Of a DNA stretch of 64,000 bases, positions 12,055 to 22,877 are shown piece by piece (the stretch's first letter is position 1; every line of letters begins with the position of its first letter). Source of the DNA: Acanthosoma haemorrhoidale (Eukaryota; Arthropoda; Insecta; Hemiptera; Acanthosomatidae). The DNA is taken from NCBI GenBank assembly GCA_930367205.1, contig OV884015.1, forward strand, positions 83,442,841-83,506,840, in the 5' to 3' direction. Under the pieces are notes generated by a model that saw only the letters and a list, made by a program, of their open reading frames with translations, did not search any database and was not told where the DNA came from. Both the position numbers and the translations under genes were made by a program.

Positions 12055-12552
12055 GTCTTCAGATCGGTTACCTTTTCGGGTGATTTATATTGTTTAGGGG
12101 CTGGTTCTGAACAACTCGACTATCCTTCTTCATTAGCCTCTTCCTCTCCCTCTTCACCCTTTTGCTCTCCTCAGAGACGAAGTAGAAAAGCCTCTGGACA
12201 GAGACAAGCCAGCAGATACCGTTCCAAAACATACAAGAATTTTCAAAAGGAAAAGCTAAAAAATCCAAAACCACAGGCTAAATGTTACAAATATAAAGGT
12301 AGATACTTCTGGCTCAGGCCAAAGAAAGAGATGAGTTATAGCCCTCCTTCAACAAAAGTAAAATCTGCTCTGGCTGATCTGTCAGCCAAGGGGAAAGATT
12401 ATATGAAAAAGCAGTTTTTTTAAGCAGAGTTGATGCACCGCAAATTGGCCTTAAGTTATTCCCAAATGAACCAAAAACAGGTTCGAAAAACTTTTGTTGG
12501 AGTATTCGAAGGTAGAACAATAGCTAAGCTGAGATGTCTTACTGGTGTTGGG
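12055..12552 (+). pseudogene. Unrecognised coding-like remnant with one in-frame stop
   Basis: A good acceptor (TTTTCTATATAATATTCAG) ends at 12054. The frame that follows is open for 122 codons to TAA at 12421-12423, and the same frame then stays open for another 42 codons to TAA at about 12550-12552. The first part is rich in Ser and basic residues (SSPFCSPQRRSRKASGQRQ, KTYKNFQKEKLKNPKPQ). The second carries helical-looking pieces such as KVKSALADLSAKGKDYMKK and MHRKLALSYSQMNQKQ. It has no initiator Met near the front. The style recalls the C-terminal half of a MADF/Myb-like DNA-binding protein, but I cannot identify it. Most likely a decayed exon or transposon-derived protein; the TAA follows a run of six T, where a slippage or mutation is plausible. 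Confidence 0.4.
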
Positions 12553-12559
12553 GAGTTTT

Positions 12560-15500
12560 TCATATAAAACCCTCAGGAGCTCTCGGATAAATTGTAAGGT
12601 TGTTCGTGAAGAGGGAGGGAGCATTGCAGAAGAAAAGTTATAATATGTTGGAATTGCGCAAATTCCTTTAAGAGGAAGAAAACAGTCAATGCTACATAGG
12701 GAAGAAAGAATATATTATCCATAAGAAGAGAAGGTACCAAAAAAGGCAGCCCAATGACATTTTAAAGAATCTACGTAAGAAGTACGTGAAAGGAAAACTC
12801 TTCATCAGTTATGTAACATTTTTTTGCATTTCATCGATCATCTCACAAATATGTCTTTTCTATGATATTGTTGTTAAATTCTTGTTTAAAATTCTGTATG
12901 CATTTGGTGTTTTATATTGACAACATTCTACTTTATATACTCATGATTTTCCTTCGATCGATCGCCTAAAATTTGTAGAATGGAAGAAGTTTCTACCTTC
13001 TAAATGGACGAGTTATTTTCTTCTACAAAAGAGGTCTTCTAATGTTCTAATGAACTGTAGCCAAAACGGCGAAGAACGTGGGCAACGGGGGGGGGGGCGG
13101 CTCAGGCCCCGGGGTCCAAAAGTGCCTCTTTCCGAGTGACCGAGGATACAATTTTTTATTGTACTCAATCAAGTTTTGTCACGGTTCTTTCGGTTGTAGT
13201 ATTTGAGCTAGCAACATATACTATTTAACATCACGTGAATTTAACGCTATAAAGGTCTTGAAGAATAAAGTAAACCTTAACGTTCATTTCCAATCAACCT
13301 CCATCCCAAGTTCCTACATAAAAAGTTTAGTAACATTGGGATGCATAGGTGGTTCGGGATTGCTCAGCCCAGGGACCTGCTCTCGCCGGCCCTGACTGCA
13401 GCTAGTATATGATATTCTTATACCACATTTTCCAAAGTTAAGAAACAATTTATGATTCAAATTTTTAAATATATAAAATGTAACTTCTTAATATCTGAAG
13501 GAATTATTAGACATTAAAATACGTTTAATCAATTTTTTCGATTCAATTCAATTTAACGAAAATGATAACAATAACCAATGATCTAGCCAAAGCTAATGTT
13601 CTATGTAGCATCCTGGCTCAAATGTACACTACATTGACCAAACTAACCTAATGATGGAAAAGAACTCATTTAATAGTTAATGGTAAGTGAAATACTAGGT
13701 TCAATACCAAGGTGAATTGCTAGGTAAGTAAAGGTCACACGCTGAAGTAGACCAATTTTTGAACTATCTTGATTAAATAAAAAGTCATCTTCAATTCATT
13801 ATAGAGATAAAAAAAAAAAGAAGGAAGCTTAAACTATCAATCTAGTCCTTAATATTAGAAAAATCTAAAAAAAAAATTGATTTTTCTATTTCAAACAACT
13901 AATCTATGGCCAATCTATTCATCATTTCATCGTATAAACCGCAAAATGACAAAATGACTTATCCATTAAATGCCTACAACCCCACAAAACGAACATTACT
14001 AGAAGAAAGTTTAAGGGCACGTCAAACATTTGGAAATGGTAAATGGTTACTCAATTGACGATACAAATAAAATTATTAGGAAGAAATAAATAAGGAAACA
14101 TAGGAGAGAGGACATGTCACACTAACTTTAAATAAATAATACAGTGCACAATGCAATACAGAGGCTTTCTCACTAAAAAAAAAAAATAGCAGGTCTTTGA
14201 AAATCTTGTTAAGACCATCATACCCTACAGTTCGTCAGAAGACTTCATTTATAAAAAAAATTACCCCATCCCATTAGAAGGAAAAAATGTAGTGAATAAA
14301 ATATGTCGTCAATGTCTAGCTTTTCTGTTGTTCTTGTAACACAAGAATTCACGAGCACAATCACAGAAAATACAGTACATACACAAAAAAAAACAACGAC
14401 ACTCTAAAGCCATAGTATCACACTTCTTCACGATGAAAGAACCATTGCCAGATTAATAAATTAAAAATATTAATATAAAAATCAACCCTATCCCTAGGAA
14501 GGTAACAAGGGTTGTGAGTCACCCCAGAGAGATTTCAAGGAAAGCCTGAGCAGAACATGTCATATCCTGTCTATTCTTGTTCTGACTAGTCTCCTTCCTT
14601 CATGAGGTCTTCCTATTGCTAGTATATTCACAGCTCCCCTGAAAGTTGTTTACAGGTTTGCCCACCTTCTGGGGTTACCAGTGACAACAGATACATTATT
14701 AAGTTTACTCTTTATGTTCCTTATCTTTTGTTATCTGTTAGTGTTTTTAAAGAGTTATGGATCAATACTGTTTTATGTTGTTATTTCTGGAAAAATGGAG
14801 TTGATACATTCAACAAAATAGTCCATAATTATACGACAGCATAAGGAACTCATCGATGGCCGTTGAGATTTTTTTTGGTATGCTAGACCAAGCAGGCATC
14901 AACGCTTTCGTGATTTAATCGAATGTAAAAAGTTAAGTTTTGAAAAATCTTGCGATGCAGCTTGTCAAACCTCATGTCGACTCGAGGGAAATCTGCATCG
15001 TCAGCTGAGAGAAAATATACACCAGTTCCGCGCCCTTCCAGAGCCAGAAGAAGCAAAAAACCGCCGTCCAAGCTAGTAAAGCTGGCCTGGTGGGTATTAA
15101 GCCCAAGAGAAAAAGACAGGAAATATTTTGTGCAAAGTGAATATCGACCTGACGTTTGTATTTCTTGTCTATAATATTTATGTCAAATTCTTTTGTTTTT
15201 TTATAAATATTTAATTTGTACAAAAAGTTTCCCTTAAATGTACTAAAGAAATTTGATCTTGATATTAAACGATTTTTTCCTTTTTATTTTGCTAATAAAA
15301 TGTTTGGGGTGACAGGTCACCCCTGTTACATTAATAAGGTGGCTCATTCATGTTGTTTGTTACCTTCGTAGAGACGTAGAAACACTAAGAACGTAAAAAC
15401 GACGAAGGATATGACTAAAATAATAATAATTAGAGGTCCGCCCTTCCGATATTTTTAGCAGCCAATCGGCGTTAAGGCTTAAATATCCTGTTCTGTCGTT

Positions 15501-16404
15501 CTTATTTGCACCGAAAAACAACATAATTGTATCCTTTCTTAGGATTCGGCCTTCCTTGTCAGTAAGCAGTGAAAGGTGTGGAATGGGTGTCCTATTCCGT
15601 AACACTAGCTTTTGCTTCATTGACGAGTTTTCTCCTTCCGATTATTTTCCTCCTTTTCAGGTTTCATTTGATGTTATTATTGTATCCGTTATTATAAACT
15701 AATGAGCTTTAAATGATTCTGTTAGTTGTATTATCTGTCTAGTTTTATTTTTATAAAATACTGGACTGAACCAATGTTTTATTTCATTTTTCAATATCAA
15801 ATCATTTATTTCATAAATTAATCTAGGTGAAAAGTTTTGTTTTGCATCTGATGTAAAGTAGTTTAGAATTAAATTATCTTGTAACTTCAGGAATTATCTC
15901 TGACATGATGTTTTAACTTTATTGATTTTAAACTTCATTTTATTTATACAACTTCTAAGATGTCTTTTAATTTCAATAATTATTTTTTTTATGAATCATG
16001 TTGTTTTTATTTTATATTTATTGTAGATAACCGAAGCTGATAGATAGATTGCCAATGCTTACACATTTTACTGTGATGTCGAATGTCTCAGGGTCATTTT
16101 TTTTGTATTAACTAATCACTGCTGAAAATCAAAATATGAGTAAAATATGCTCACCGGATTATTCCAAATGAAGTTGGAGGAGGGGGGGGGGCAGAGTAGC
16201 TGAAAGTTGGTAGTGGGCCAGGAAACGATCGAGAACATAAGAGCCGGCAGAGAAGTGAAAGCATAGGGATTTCTGGTTTCTAAAACAAAACAAAAAAACA
16301 ATGAAACCTCAAGAGCTGTATAATTTTTTTATGTAGCCCAACTAAGAAACCGCTCTTCTGTCTGAAAGTCTTGTCCATTTTTCATCAGGAATCTTCATAC
16401 AACG
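12560..16404. other. Intergenic, no supported gene
   Basis: Mostly AT-rich DNA. A short GC-rich patch near 13075-13135 includes an 11-G run (13087-13097), and a 10-G run lies at 16182-16191. Short open frames at 14950-15174 (+) and 15360-15620 (-) have no recognisable motif. A perfect short palindrome lies at 15306-15323. Nothing else is supported. Confidence 0.4.
15306..15323. repeat. Short perfect hairpin GGGGTGAC-AG-GTCACCCC
   Basis: Eight-base perfect inverted arms around a two-base loop. It contains GTCA/TGAC half-sites that superficially resemble nuclear-receptor elements, but it lies far from any recognised promoter and no function can be inferred. Confidence 0.5.
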
Positions 16405-16542
16405 CCAAGTATTAATTCTTTTTTTTTCTTAGCTCTGTAATTATAAGATTAAGGTTGAGGGTAAAATAAAGGAATATTTGGGTCGAGCGGATCCTTGTAC
16501 TAGGAGTACCTGCTTGAAGGTGGTGTCCAAGTATTAATTCTT
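16405..16542 (-). mobile_element. SINE-like retroposon with 16-bp target-site duplication
   Basis: The direct repeat CCAAGTATTAATTCTT occurs at 16405-16420 and 16527-16542. The 106 bp between starts on the + strand with a T run and CTTAGCTCT, so the element reads on the minus strand and ends ...AGAGCTAAG plus an A tail. Target duplication plus A tail are the marks of LINE-mediated retroposition. A related sequence with the same AGAGCTAAG(A)n end lies at 48708-48835 on the same strand, so it belongs to a family. No tRNA-like A/B boxes are obvious. Confidence 0.7.
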
Positions 16543-17194
16543 ATTTTCATTAAACTTATGTTTTAACACGATGCAATTCTCATAGCGAGATTTAAAGCTA
16601 TTGTATTTATTAAGAACAACGCATGATCAACAATTTTTTTATTTATATTTTAGTTATTTTTACCAAGGCAAACAAAAATGTATATTATATCCATAAAAAA
16701 AAATAAATTGGTTTAATAGATCTTCTATAAATTGTTTGAATTTAAGCAGCGAGTGAATCATCGTTCAAAATAATTGTTTTTAAAAATATTTGTTTTGGTT
16801 TTTCATTGCTAATAAATTCTCACTACATACGGTGGCACTTAATTTTTTTTTTTTAGAACCGTCTTAATTTAAACGAATTGCAAATGAAAAGCCCCTTAGA
16901 ATAAGCCCTCTTAATATACTGAGTCATTATCACAAAATATTACTCGTTTAATTGTTTTAAATTAATTGAATAATTGATAATTTAAATAAATTCGATATTA
17001 ATTTTTGAAATCTATATATAAAATTATCTTCCTTTTATAAGGACATAGTATTACAGTTATTAGAAATCCGTCCGTTCACATTAAACTATGAAAATAGTCG
17101 GTATATCATCATAGTCGGTCGACCCAGCATCAGTAATAGCGTTTTTTGTTGTTGTTTTTTTCACAGCAATTATAGGGATTATTATTTAATTATA

Positions 17195-18066
17195 GGGGTT
17201 GTAGCGAAGAGCTAAATATATGTAAATTACCCTACACTCTGGTTCGTAATGTAATATAATAGAAATGCAAATCTGTGTAAACTTCTTGTAATAAATCATA
17301 GAGGGATCGGCAGAGGCAGACAAGTAACATTGAGGGTACGGCAATAAAACCTAGGGTAGGCCTCACCGCCCCTTAAAATAGACCTGCAGTCACTTCCCGT
17401 GGTCATAAAATCATGCTAGGAACAGCTTAGTCACGTAACTCGGGAGGCGGGACATCATAAAGCACACCCTTTTGGACCAGGGATAACAAAACAGACCACC
17501 TGCACACAGGCTCCACCTCCCGGCAGGGAGGGGCACGGGTATGTATATCAAGGGGTTTTCACCCTGAGACACTCTGGTTTTCTTAGTCTCCATAGCCGCA
17601 CGACTCGTCACTTACACCAGGGCTCACTCTTCACTCTTTTCTAGTCTCTGCATCTCGAAAGTCGCGATATGCCCAGGGTCCCGGGCCCCTGGGAGTAAGC
17701 GCACTCAGCCTTCCGCTAATCTACTCTCGCTATGCCACACCTCTACGACGGCACCTTGCCTCACAGCCTCTAGCAGACCTCTGACGACTTGTACCTATTA
17801 CGCTGCCGATCTCTCGCCCGAACTCTGAAAACTGGTCTTATTCTTTATGAACCTCTGAACCTCATCCTGAACACAGTGTCTTGTCGGGACACATCTCTAT
17901 CAATAAATGGAGTCAGATATTAACGCCTACATAGAACATGGTCCATGTTATTACCTACAACAATCCGCACTTGTCACCAGGGCTAGAGTGATCAGGCACT
18001 CCCCTAGTGACGCCCCCCGACAATTGTTGACCTCCGACAATTGTTCACACCTTTTCCGACAGGGGT
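17195..18066 (+). mobile_element. Solo LTR, 862 bp, with 5-bp target duplication GGGGT
   Basis: The LTR body is 17200-18061, beginning TGTAGCGA and ending CCGACA (TG...CA termini). It is flanked by GGGGT at 17195-17199 and again at 18062-18066. Related copies lie at 59150-59700 (minus strand) and 62739-63514 (+). Shared blocks include AAATGGAGTCAGATATTA, CAATCCGCA and TTGTCACCAGGGCTAG. No internal retroviral coding sequence adjoins it, so it is a solo LTR left by recombination, or a non-coding LTR element. Short open frames inside it are shadows. Confidence 0.75.
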
Positions 18067-19649
18067 TATGGGGATTTGTGTCTAAACACCTAAAACCCAA
18101 ATAGTGCTGCAGTGGTATGGAATCATGTATGACAAGAAAAAGGGATAAAGTGGTCGGTGAACGTTATGAAAATATTTCAAAAATAAATAATTCCAGAAAG
18201 ACAAGAACGATATCACGTTGCCTAAAGTGGCCTTGTCGATAAAAATCAAAAATATTTAAAAAAACAACAAAAAAAACATAGATACAACAGCGGCAACAGA
18301 GTCATTATGTTATTAGTGTTTTTAATTTGTTAATTTTACCCCTTGGGGTCCTTGGGTTTCCATTTTTATTCCTTGGGAGGATACTATTTAGGTTTGGTGA
18401 TGTCCCTTTCAGATCTTAAAACGCGGTTGCCACCAATGGCTGGGGAGGGTTCGGGCTTTCCAGTAAATGTAAAAACCGATTAGCTATTATTTTTATGATA
18501 AATAATTTCGAATCAGTCTACCCAAGTGGAGAGAATGGATTGTTGCCTGGGTGAATAGAGCCCTGCCGTCAATTAAATAAGCTGTAATGAAGTTAGACTT
18601 TTTAAAAAAGAAGAAACGTTTAGTTTGTGTACAATATACAAATCAGCATAGTAACAGTGTTACGTTACATAAGTCTAAAAGCGTAATGGCTTTTGTTCAT
18701 GGTGGGGTACGATATATATGGGGAAGGAAAAGTAGATAAGATCATTTTATTTATCTTGCGATGTGCTTCTATAACTCCTACATTCTTCAGTTCCAAGGTC
18801 CTCCGATAGAGGATATTTTGTAGGGATGGTTTAAATCCTGTGTACGAGTATATTTTATGTTACATTTGTTTTAAATTTATAATAATAAAGAATATAATAA
18901 TTGCAGCAATAGTGCAAAAAACAACAGAAGTATGAATACTATAATTATCATAAAATGTTTAGTTTTCAAGTATAGGTATATCAATTTTAGTAGCATTTAA
19001 TAAAGTAAAGTCATGTAGTTTATTATCAAAAAAAATAATAGGACAGATATAATAATTCCTTCATGTAGTAATAATTTCACGAACACATGAATAGTCTTTT
19101 GATGAATAGTACAGTAAATTTGACTGTTGGTCCATAATACTTCTAGATCCCTGGATACCAATGTTAGTTACATTTTGATGTAGGTCTCTCAGTACATCAG
19201 AAATTAAATTATTATGAATGATTCCAATTTTACAAAAATTGTAAAGATAAGGTTAATTATAATAATAGAGAATATAATGTTTGATTATGATATTGTTGTT
19301 TGCAAAACACTGCATAGGCTTGATAATAAAGAGTGTTTCAAGTATCACAATAAAGCACATATGTTTTATTACTTTAAATGATTTCTTCTAATTGTTTTTC
19401 GATTTTCTTGCTGTCATTTACATATATTTTATAACGTAATTTATTGAATGGTTTAGTAAATTTTATTTGTTTGTTTCCACGTTTTATTATATTTTGACTA
19501 TTTTGTTTTTATTATACTTTGAACAGGACCTTAAACCTCAACGTCATAATTTTAATAATAATAATTTTCTCTTTTCAAAAGGGAAAAAGCCCGCTAACTA
19601 CTAGTTACATAGTAGAAACAGAGGTAAATTCACCCAGCACCAGACAGAC
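18067..19649. other. Intergenic, nothing recognised
   Basis: AT-rich DNA without an open frame, inverted repeat or element end that I can support. Confidence 0.4.
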
Positions 19650-20160
19650 ACCTCCATTTTAGTAACCATTTTACAAAGAAGTTGAAGCAAACTCGCACGA
19701 AGTCTTACCAGCTTACGCATTTATTGACTTACTCACTCTATCACTGCGTCTCAAGCTATTGATTTACAAGAGCGTACTCAGGCCTACTCTGCTGTATGGT
19801 GCACCGCTTTTTCTTTATCTGATGTATACGACAGCTCGGCGACTCAAACAATTCCAAAACGGTACACTGATGAAAGTGGTCAGAGGTACTTCATTCGAGC
19901 AGCTGAGCAGCAGTGAGCTTCACGAGATCTTTGAGCTGCCTACGGTGGATGAATTCATCAAACGTAGACATATCAAATTTTTTGACTCCCTGCAATACCT
20001 GACAAACCCGGTGTTTAACACTATAACCCCCGCTCCGTTCCCCCATCGATGGCAGGACGCTGTCGTGGCTGGAACGCTTAAGTCTTAGGTTCTAGGTTTA
20101 GGTTTTAGTTTGTCAGTTTTTCTCCCACATTTTCAAACTGAAGGTGAGCCCCATCACCTA
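19650..20160 (+). pseudogene. Jockey-type non-LTR retrotransposon, C-terminal ORF2 fragment plus 3' UTR
   Basis: The open frame 19759-20088 carries YKSVLRPTLLYGAP, then RRLKQFQNGTLMKVVRGTSF, then LPTVDEFIKRRHIKFFDSL. These match in order the post-catalytic region of Jockey-clade reverse transcriptases (YK.L.RP.L.YG, ...QN..LR...G.., ...P.V...I.....F...L). About 100 bp upstream, pieces such as HFTKKLKQTRTKSY and SYQLTHLLTYS in shifted frames look like the preceding region. The 3' part ends near GGTGAGCCCCATCACCTA. The same tail and ORF end occur on the minus strand around 48919-50605, so both are copies of one family. It is 5'-truncated and dead. Confidence 0.8.
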
Positions 20161-21544
20161 GCATTATATTCATGGTATTGACCTGTTAACTTCAATCTGA
20201 TTGTATGTAACCAAACCTCCTTCAAATGCATCTGCGCATAGCAGAAAGAGGAGAAATTATTTTTGTTCATTGATTTTGTCATATTTTCACATTGTATAAT
20301 TTGAAGGGGTTTAGGGGGGAAAAAACAAAAAAAAAAACTGGGGCTGCCACTCGCCATAGACATTGGTTGACTACTGTTCAGGAACTTGCCGATGGCTCAG
20401 AAGGAAAAAATCATCTCTGAGACTGATGACTTCTTGGTGGAGTTGAGACGGACCGTTTTTTTTTTATATCTGACACTATATACCCTTGGTGAACAAAAGG
20501 AAGACATTATCGATCTTAAATAAGATATTTCCCTTTTTGTTTTAATTTTTATATACAATTCTAACGTATTACCAATATTTATTCAGGGCATTATAATGCT
20601 GGTGGCTACGTATCGGCCAGCTGGTATCGTTATGCCCTGAGGAGGGTAGGAACTTTTACAACCGTATAGTTTAGACTCACACTTTTTAAAATGTTTCTTG
20701 TCTAGAAACATCTGGATTGTGCCCAGTATATTAAACAATACAATTTAATAATAAGTTCATTTGTTGAAATAACTATATAATTATTTCTGGATAAATAATA
20801 ACAGATATGCTGCTCTTCAAAAGAAAGTGAGATACTAGTGCGAATTCTTCTTTTATTCAAGAAAAAAAGAGCATACAAATTTGGGTCAAATAGGCAAGTA
20901 AAAATTTCATTCTTAACAAAATTTAAAATAAACCTGTTTTAAATGTGAAGCAGCATTCAATTATCTAAAAATATAAACAGGAAATATTGCACAACTAATA
21001 CATACGGGCTGGATAAAAAAATGAATATTACATTTCTATAACAAGCTATTTGGGCTGAAAGGCTGAGACTCGACTTTGCGTGATGAAATAAATAATTTAA
21101 AATATTTATCGAGTTTTGTTGGTTTTCCTACCACTAGAAGCCTTTTTGTTTACGCCTCTCGGTCTGTCTATCTGTTCTAGTTTTTGGGAGTACTATGTTC
21201 GACATGGAGACATGCAATTATACAAGGGGGTCTCCATTTTAATATTTAAGACATGACGCCATCTCTACAAAATATGATTAAGCACCATAAATTATTAATT
21301 AATTAGTTATTTGTTAATAAACGTTCTATAATTTTGAGTAGGATACCAAACTAAAGATATCCACATCCCGATTAATAATAGGAGATATGTGATCCGACTT
21401 TAGTGGGTTATAAATACTAAAGGTTATTAAAATCGTCTTCACATCCATAACGGAACACTTGAATCTGTAATTTCTATTACTTTGGAGTTTATGAAGACAG
21501 AAAGAAATACTTATAGCCGAAGAATTAAAACAAAAAAAAACTGA
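20161..21544. other. Intergenic, nothing firmly recognised
   Basis: No supported gene. A loosely palindromic stretch near 20585-20640 is too imperfect to call. Confidence 0.4.
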
Positions 21545-21940
21545 GAACCCGAGAGAGCTGAACAATTTTACAGTAGTCGTTACAAATTCCCTCGAGAACT
21601 TGGGTTTGAAGATGTAATGCTGGGCTGGGTAAAATGTAAAGCTTGGGATTGGTGCGAAAAACACCTGACACCTGAATAGTGGGCACTGCCAACCTTTGTT
21701 AAAGAATCTGGATGTGCTGAACCATTTGCAATAGAAAGGTTGTTGAATTTCGAAACAAACCACTTGCTAATGCAGTTGTTAGTTGATCGGTCATTATATT
21801 CAAGAGTGCACGAACACAGGTCCCAGGAGCTACATATTGGTATGTATAGTTTGTCTTCAGTGGGCTCTTTGATTTTGAAACTCAATAAGGCTTACTTGAT
21901 TCGTGTTTCATCAGGGGTTTTAGTGGCAGAGGTGGTTTAG
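21545..21940 (+). pseudogene. Unrecognised coding-like remnant with one in-frame TAG
   Basis: One frame runs from 21545 to TAG-terminated 21940 with a single internal TAG at 21677-21679. It has a balanced, protein-like composition: RYKFPRELGFEDVMLGW, KCKAWDWCEKHLTPE, stop, then WALPTFVKESGCAEPFAIER and NHLLMQLLVDRSLYSRVHEH. The density of Trp, Cys and His is unusual for random AT-rich DNA. I do not recognise a family, and other frames are partly open too, so the reading frame is not certain. Confidence 0.35.
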
Positions 21941-22877
21941 CAAATAAAACTAAGTTTTCTATGGGCCAAGAATATTACGCTAACTTTGTTTTTAATAAAT
22001 ATTTAACAAAATTCACTTGGAGTACGTACCCAGACCTTTTCTCTAAATGGTTCCGTAACTTTTTATTCCTTTAATTCGTAAAAATGTCATCCGAAAAAGT
22101 AACAAAATAATCAGTCAGTAAAAATTAGAAAAAAAGGATTTCTCGGACGCCTTGTAATATATGTATATTATCTGATATTTGCAACTACCAGAAATTCGTA
22201 TCAAAAAAATAAAACATGCCAAAAAAGTATATAGTATAGGATAAGATGTTTAGACCTAATTGGTGTAAACTATGTATTTATTGTAGTTTTTGATGCCTAA
22301 GAGTAGATCCATAGAGAGAGTAATGCCTTATTAGATAATGCTATATAATGTATTTTTTTAAGTTTGACTCCTAATAACCTAATAAAGAATTCTTACACCC
22401 CTGAGAAAAATTAATTGCCACGCCCCTTGTAAAAACATTTGAACGTGGATACCCAGTGAGGTAATATAATAGTGTTATAGACCTTCCCATTTATATAACT
22501 GGTTTAGTGAGCGTTCATAGGATAGGAGGATATCACTTACTACACCTATACAAATAAATAAAAACAAGATCTTGTTTACAAGCTATGGCGGGGATTGAGT
22601 GCTGCTCGAATCCCTGGCAGAGTGCACCAGCGTCGCTTGAACTCTGGTCCTGTTCGTATTTCGCGTCGTTTAGAAGCAGTCCCTCACCTCACCACCCACT
22701 GTTTTAACAGACCATATTACCCATCCGGAAGTATCTTCGCCCTACTTTCGCCACTCCTTGTACAACTTTCAGCTGTTTATTGTTTATTTTAAAAAATAAT
22801 TATCATTATTTTCGTTTATTATTTTTATCATTAATTTTAACAGTTTTAGATCTGTTGTGTATTTAAATAGACGAGAC
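21941..22877. other. Upstream region of XDH
   Basis: A GC-richer block at 22590-22750 stands out from the AT-rich surroundings and could be upstream 5' UTR or promoter of XDH, or part of a repeat. TATTTAAATAG at about 22859-22869 is TATA-like but only about 10 bases from the start codon, so it is probably not the functional box. No promoter is firmly supported. Confidence 0.35.

Noticed and set aside
14950..15620. Open frames at 14950-15174 (+) and 15360-15620 (-) as genes
   Set aside because: No recognisable domain, no splice or start context, and several overlapping frames are equally open.
20585..20640. Palindrome-like stretch as a structured RNA or element terminus
   Set aside because: Arms match too poorly and no related copy was found in the window.
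22595..22792. Open frame just upstream of XDH as a separate gene
   Set aside because: No motif, short, and located where a 5' UTR or repeat would be; composition follows the GC-richer patch.
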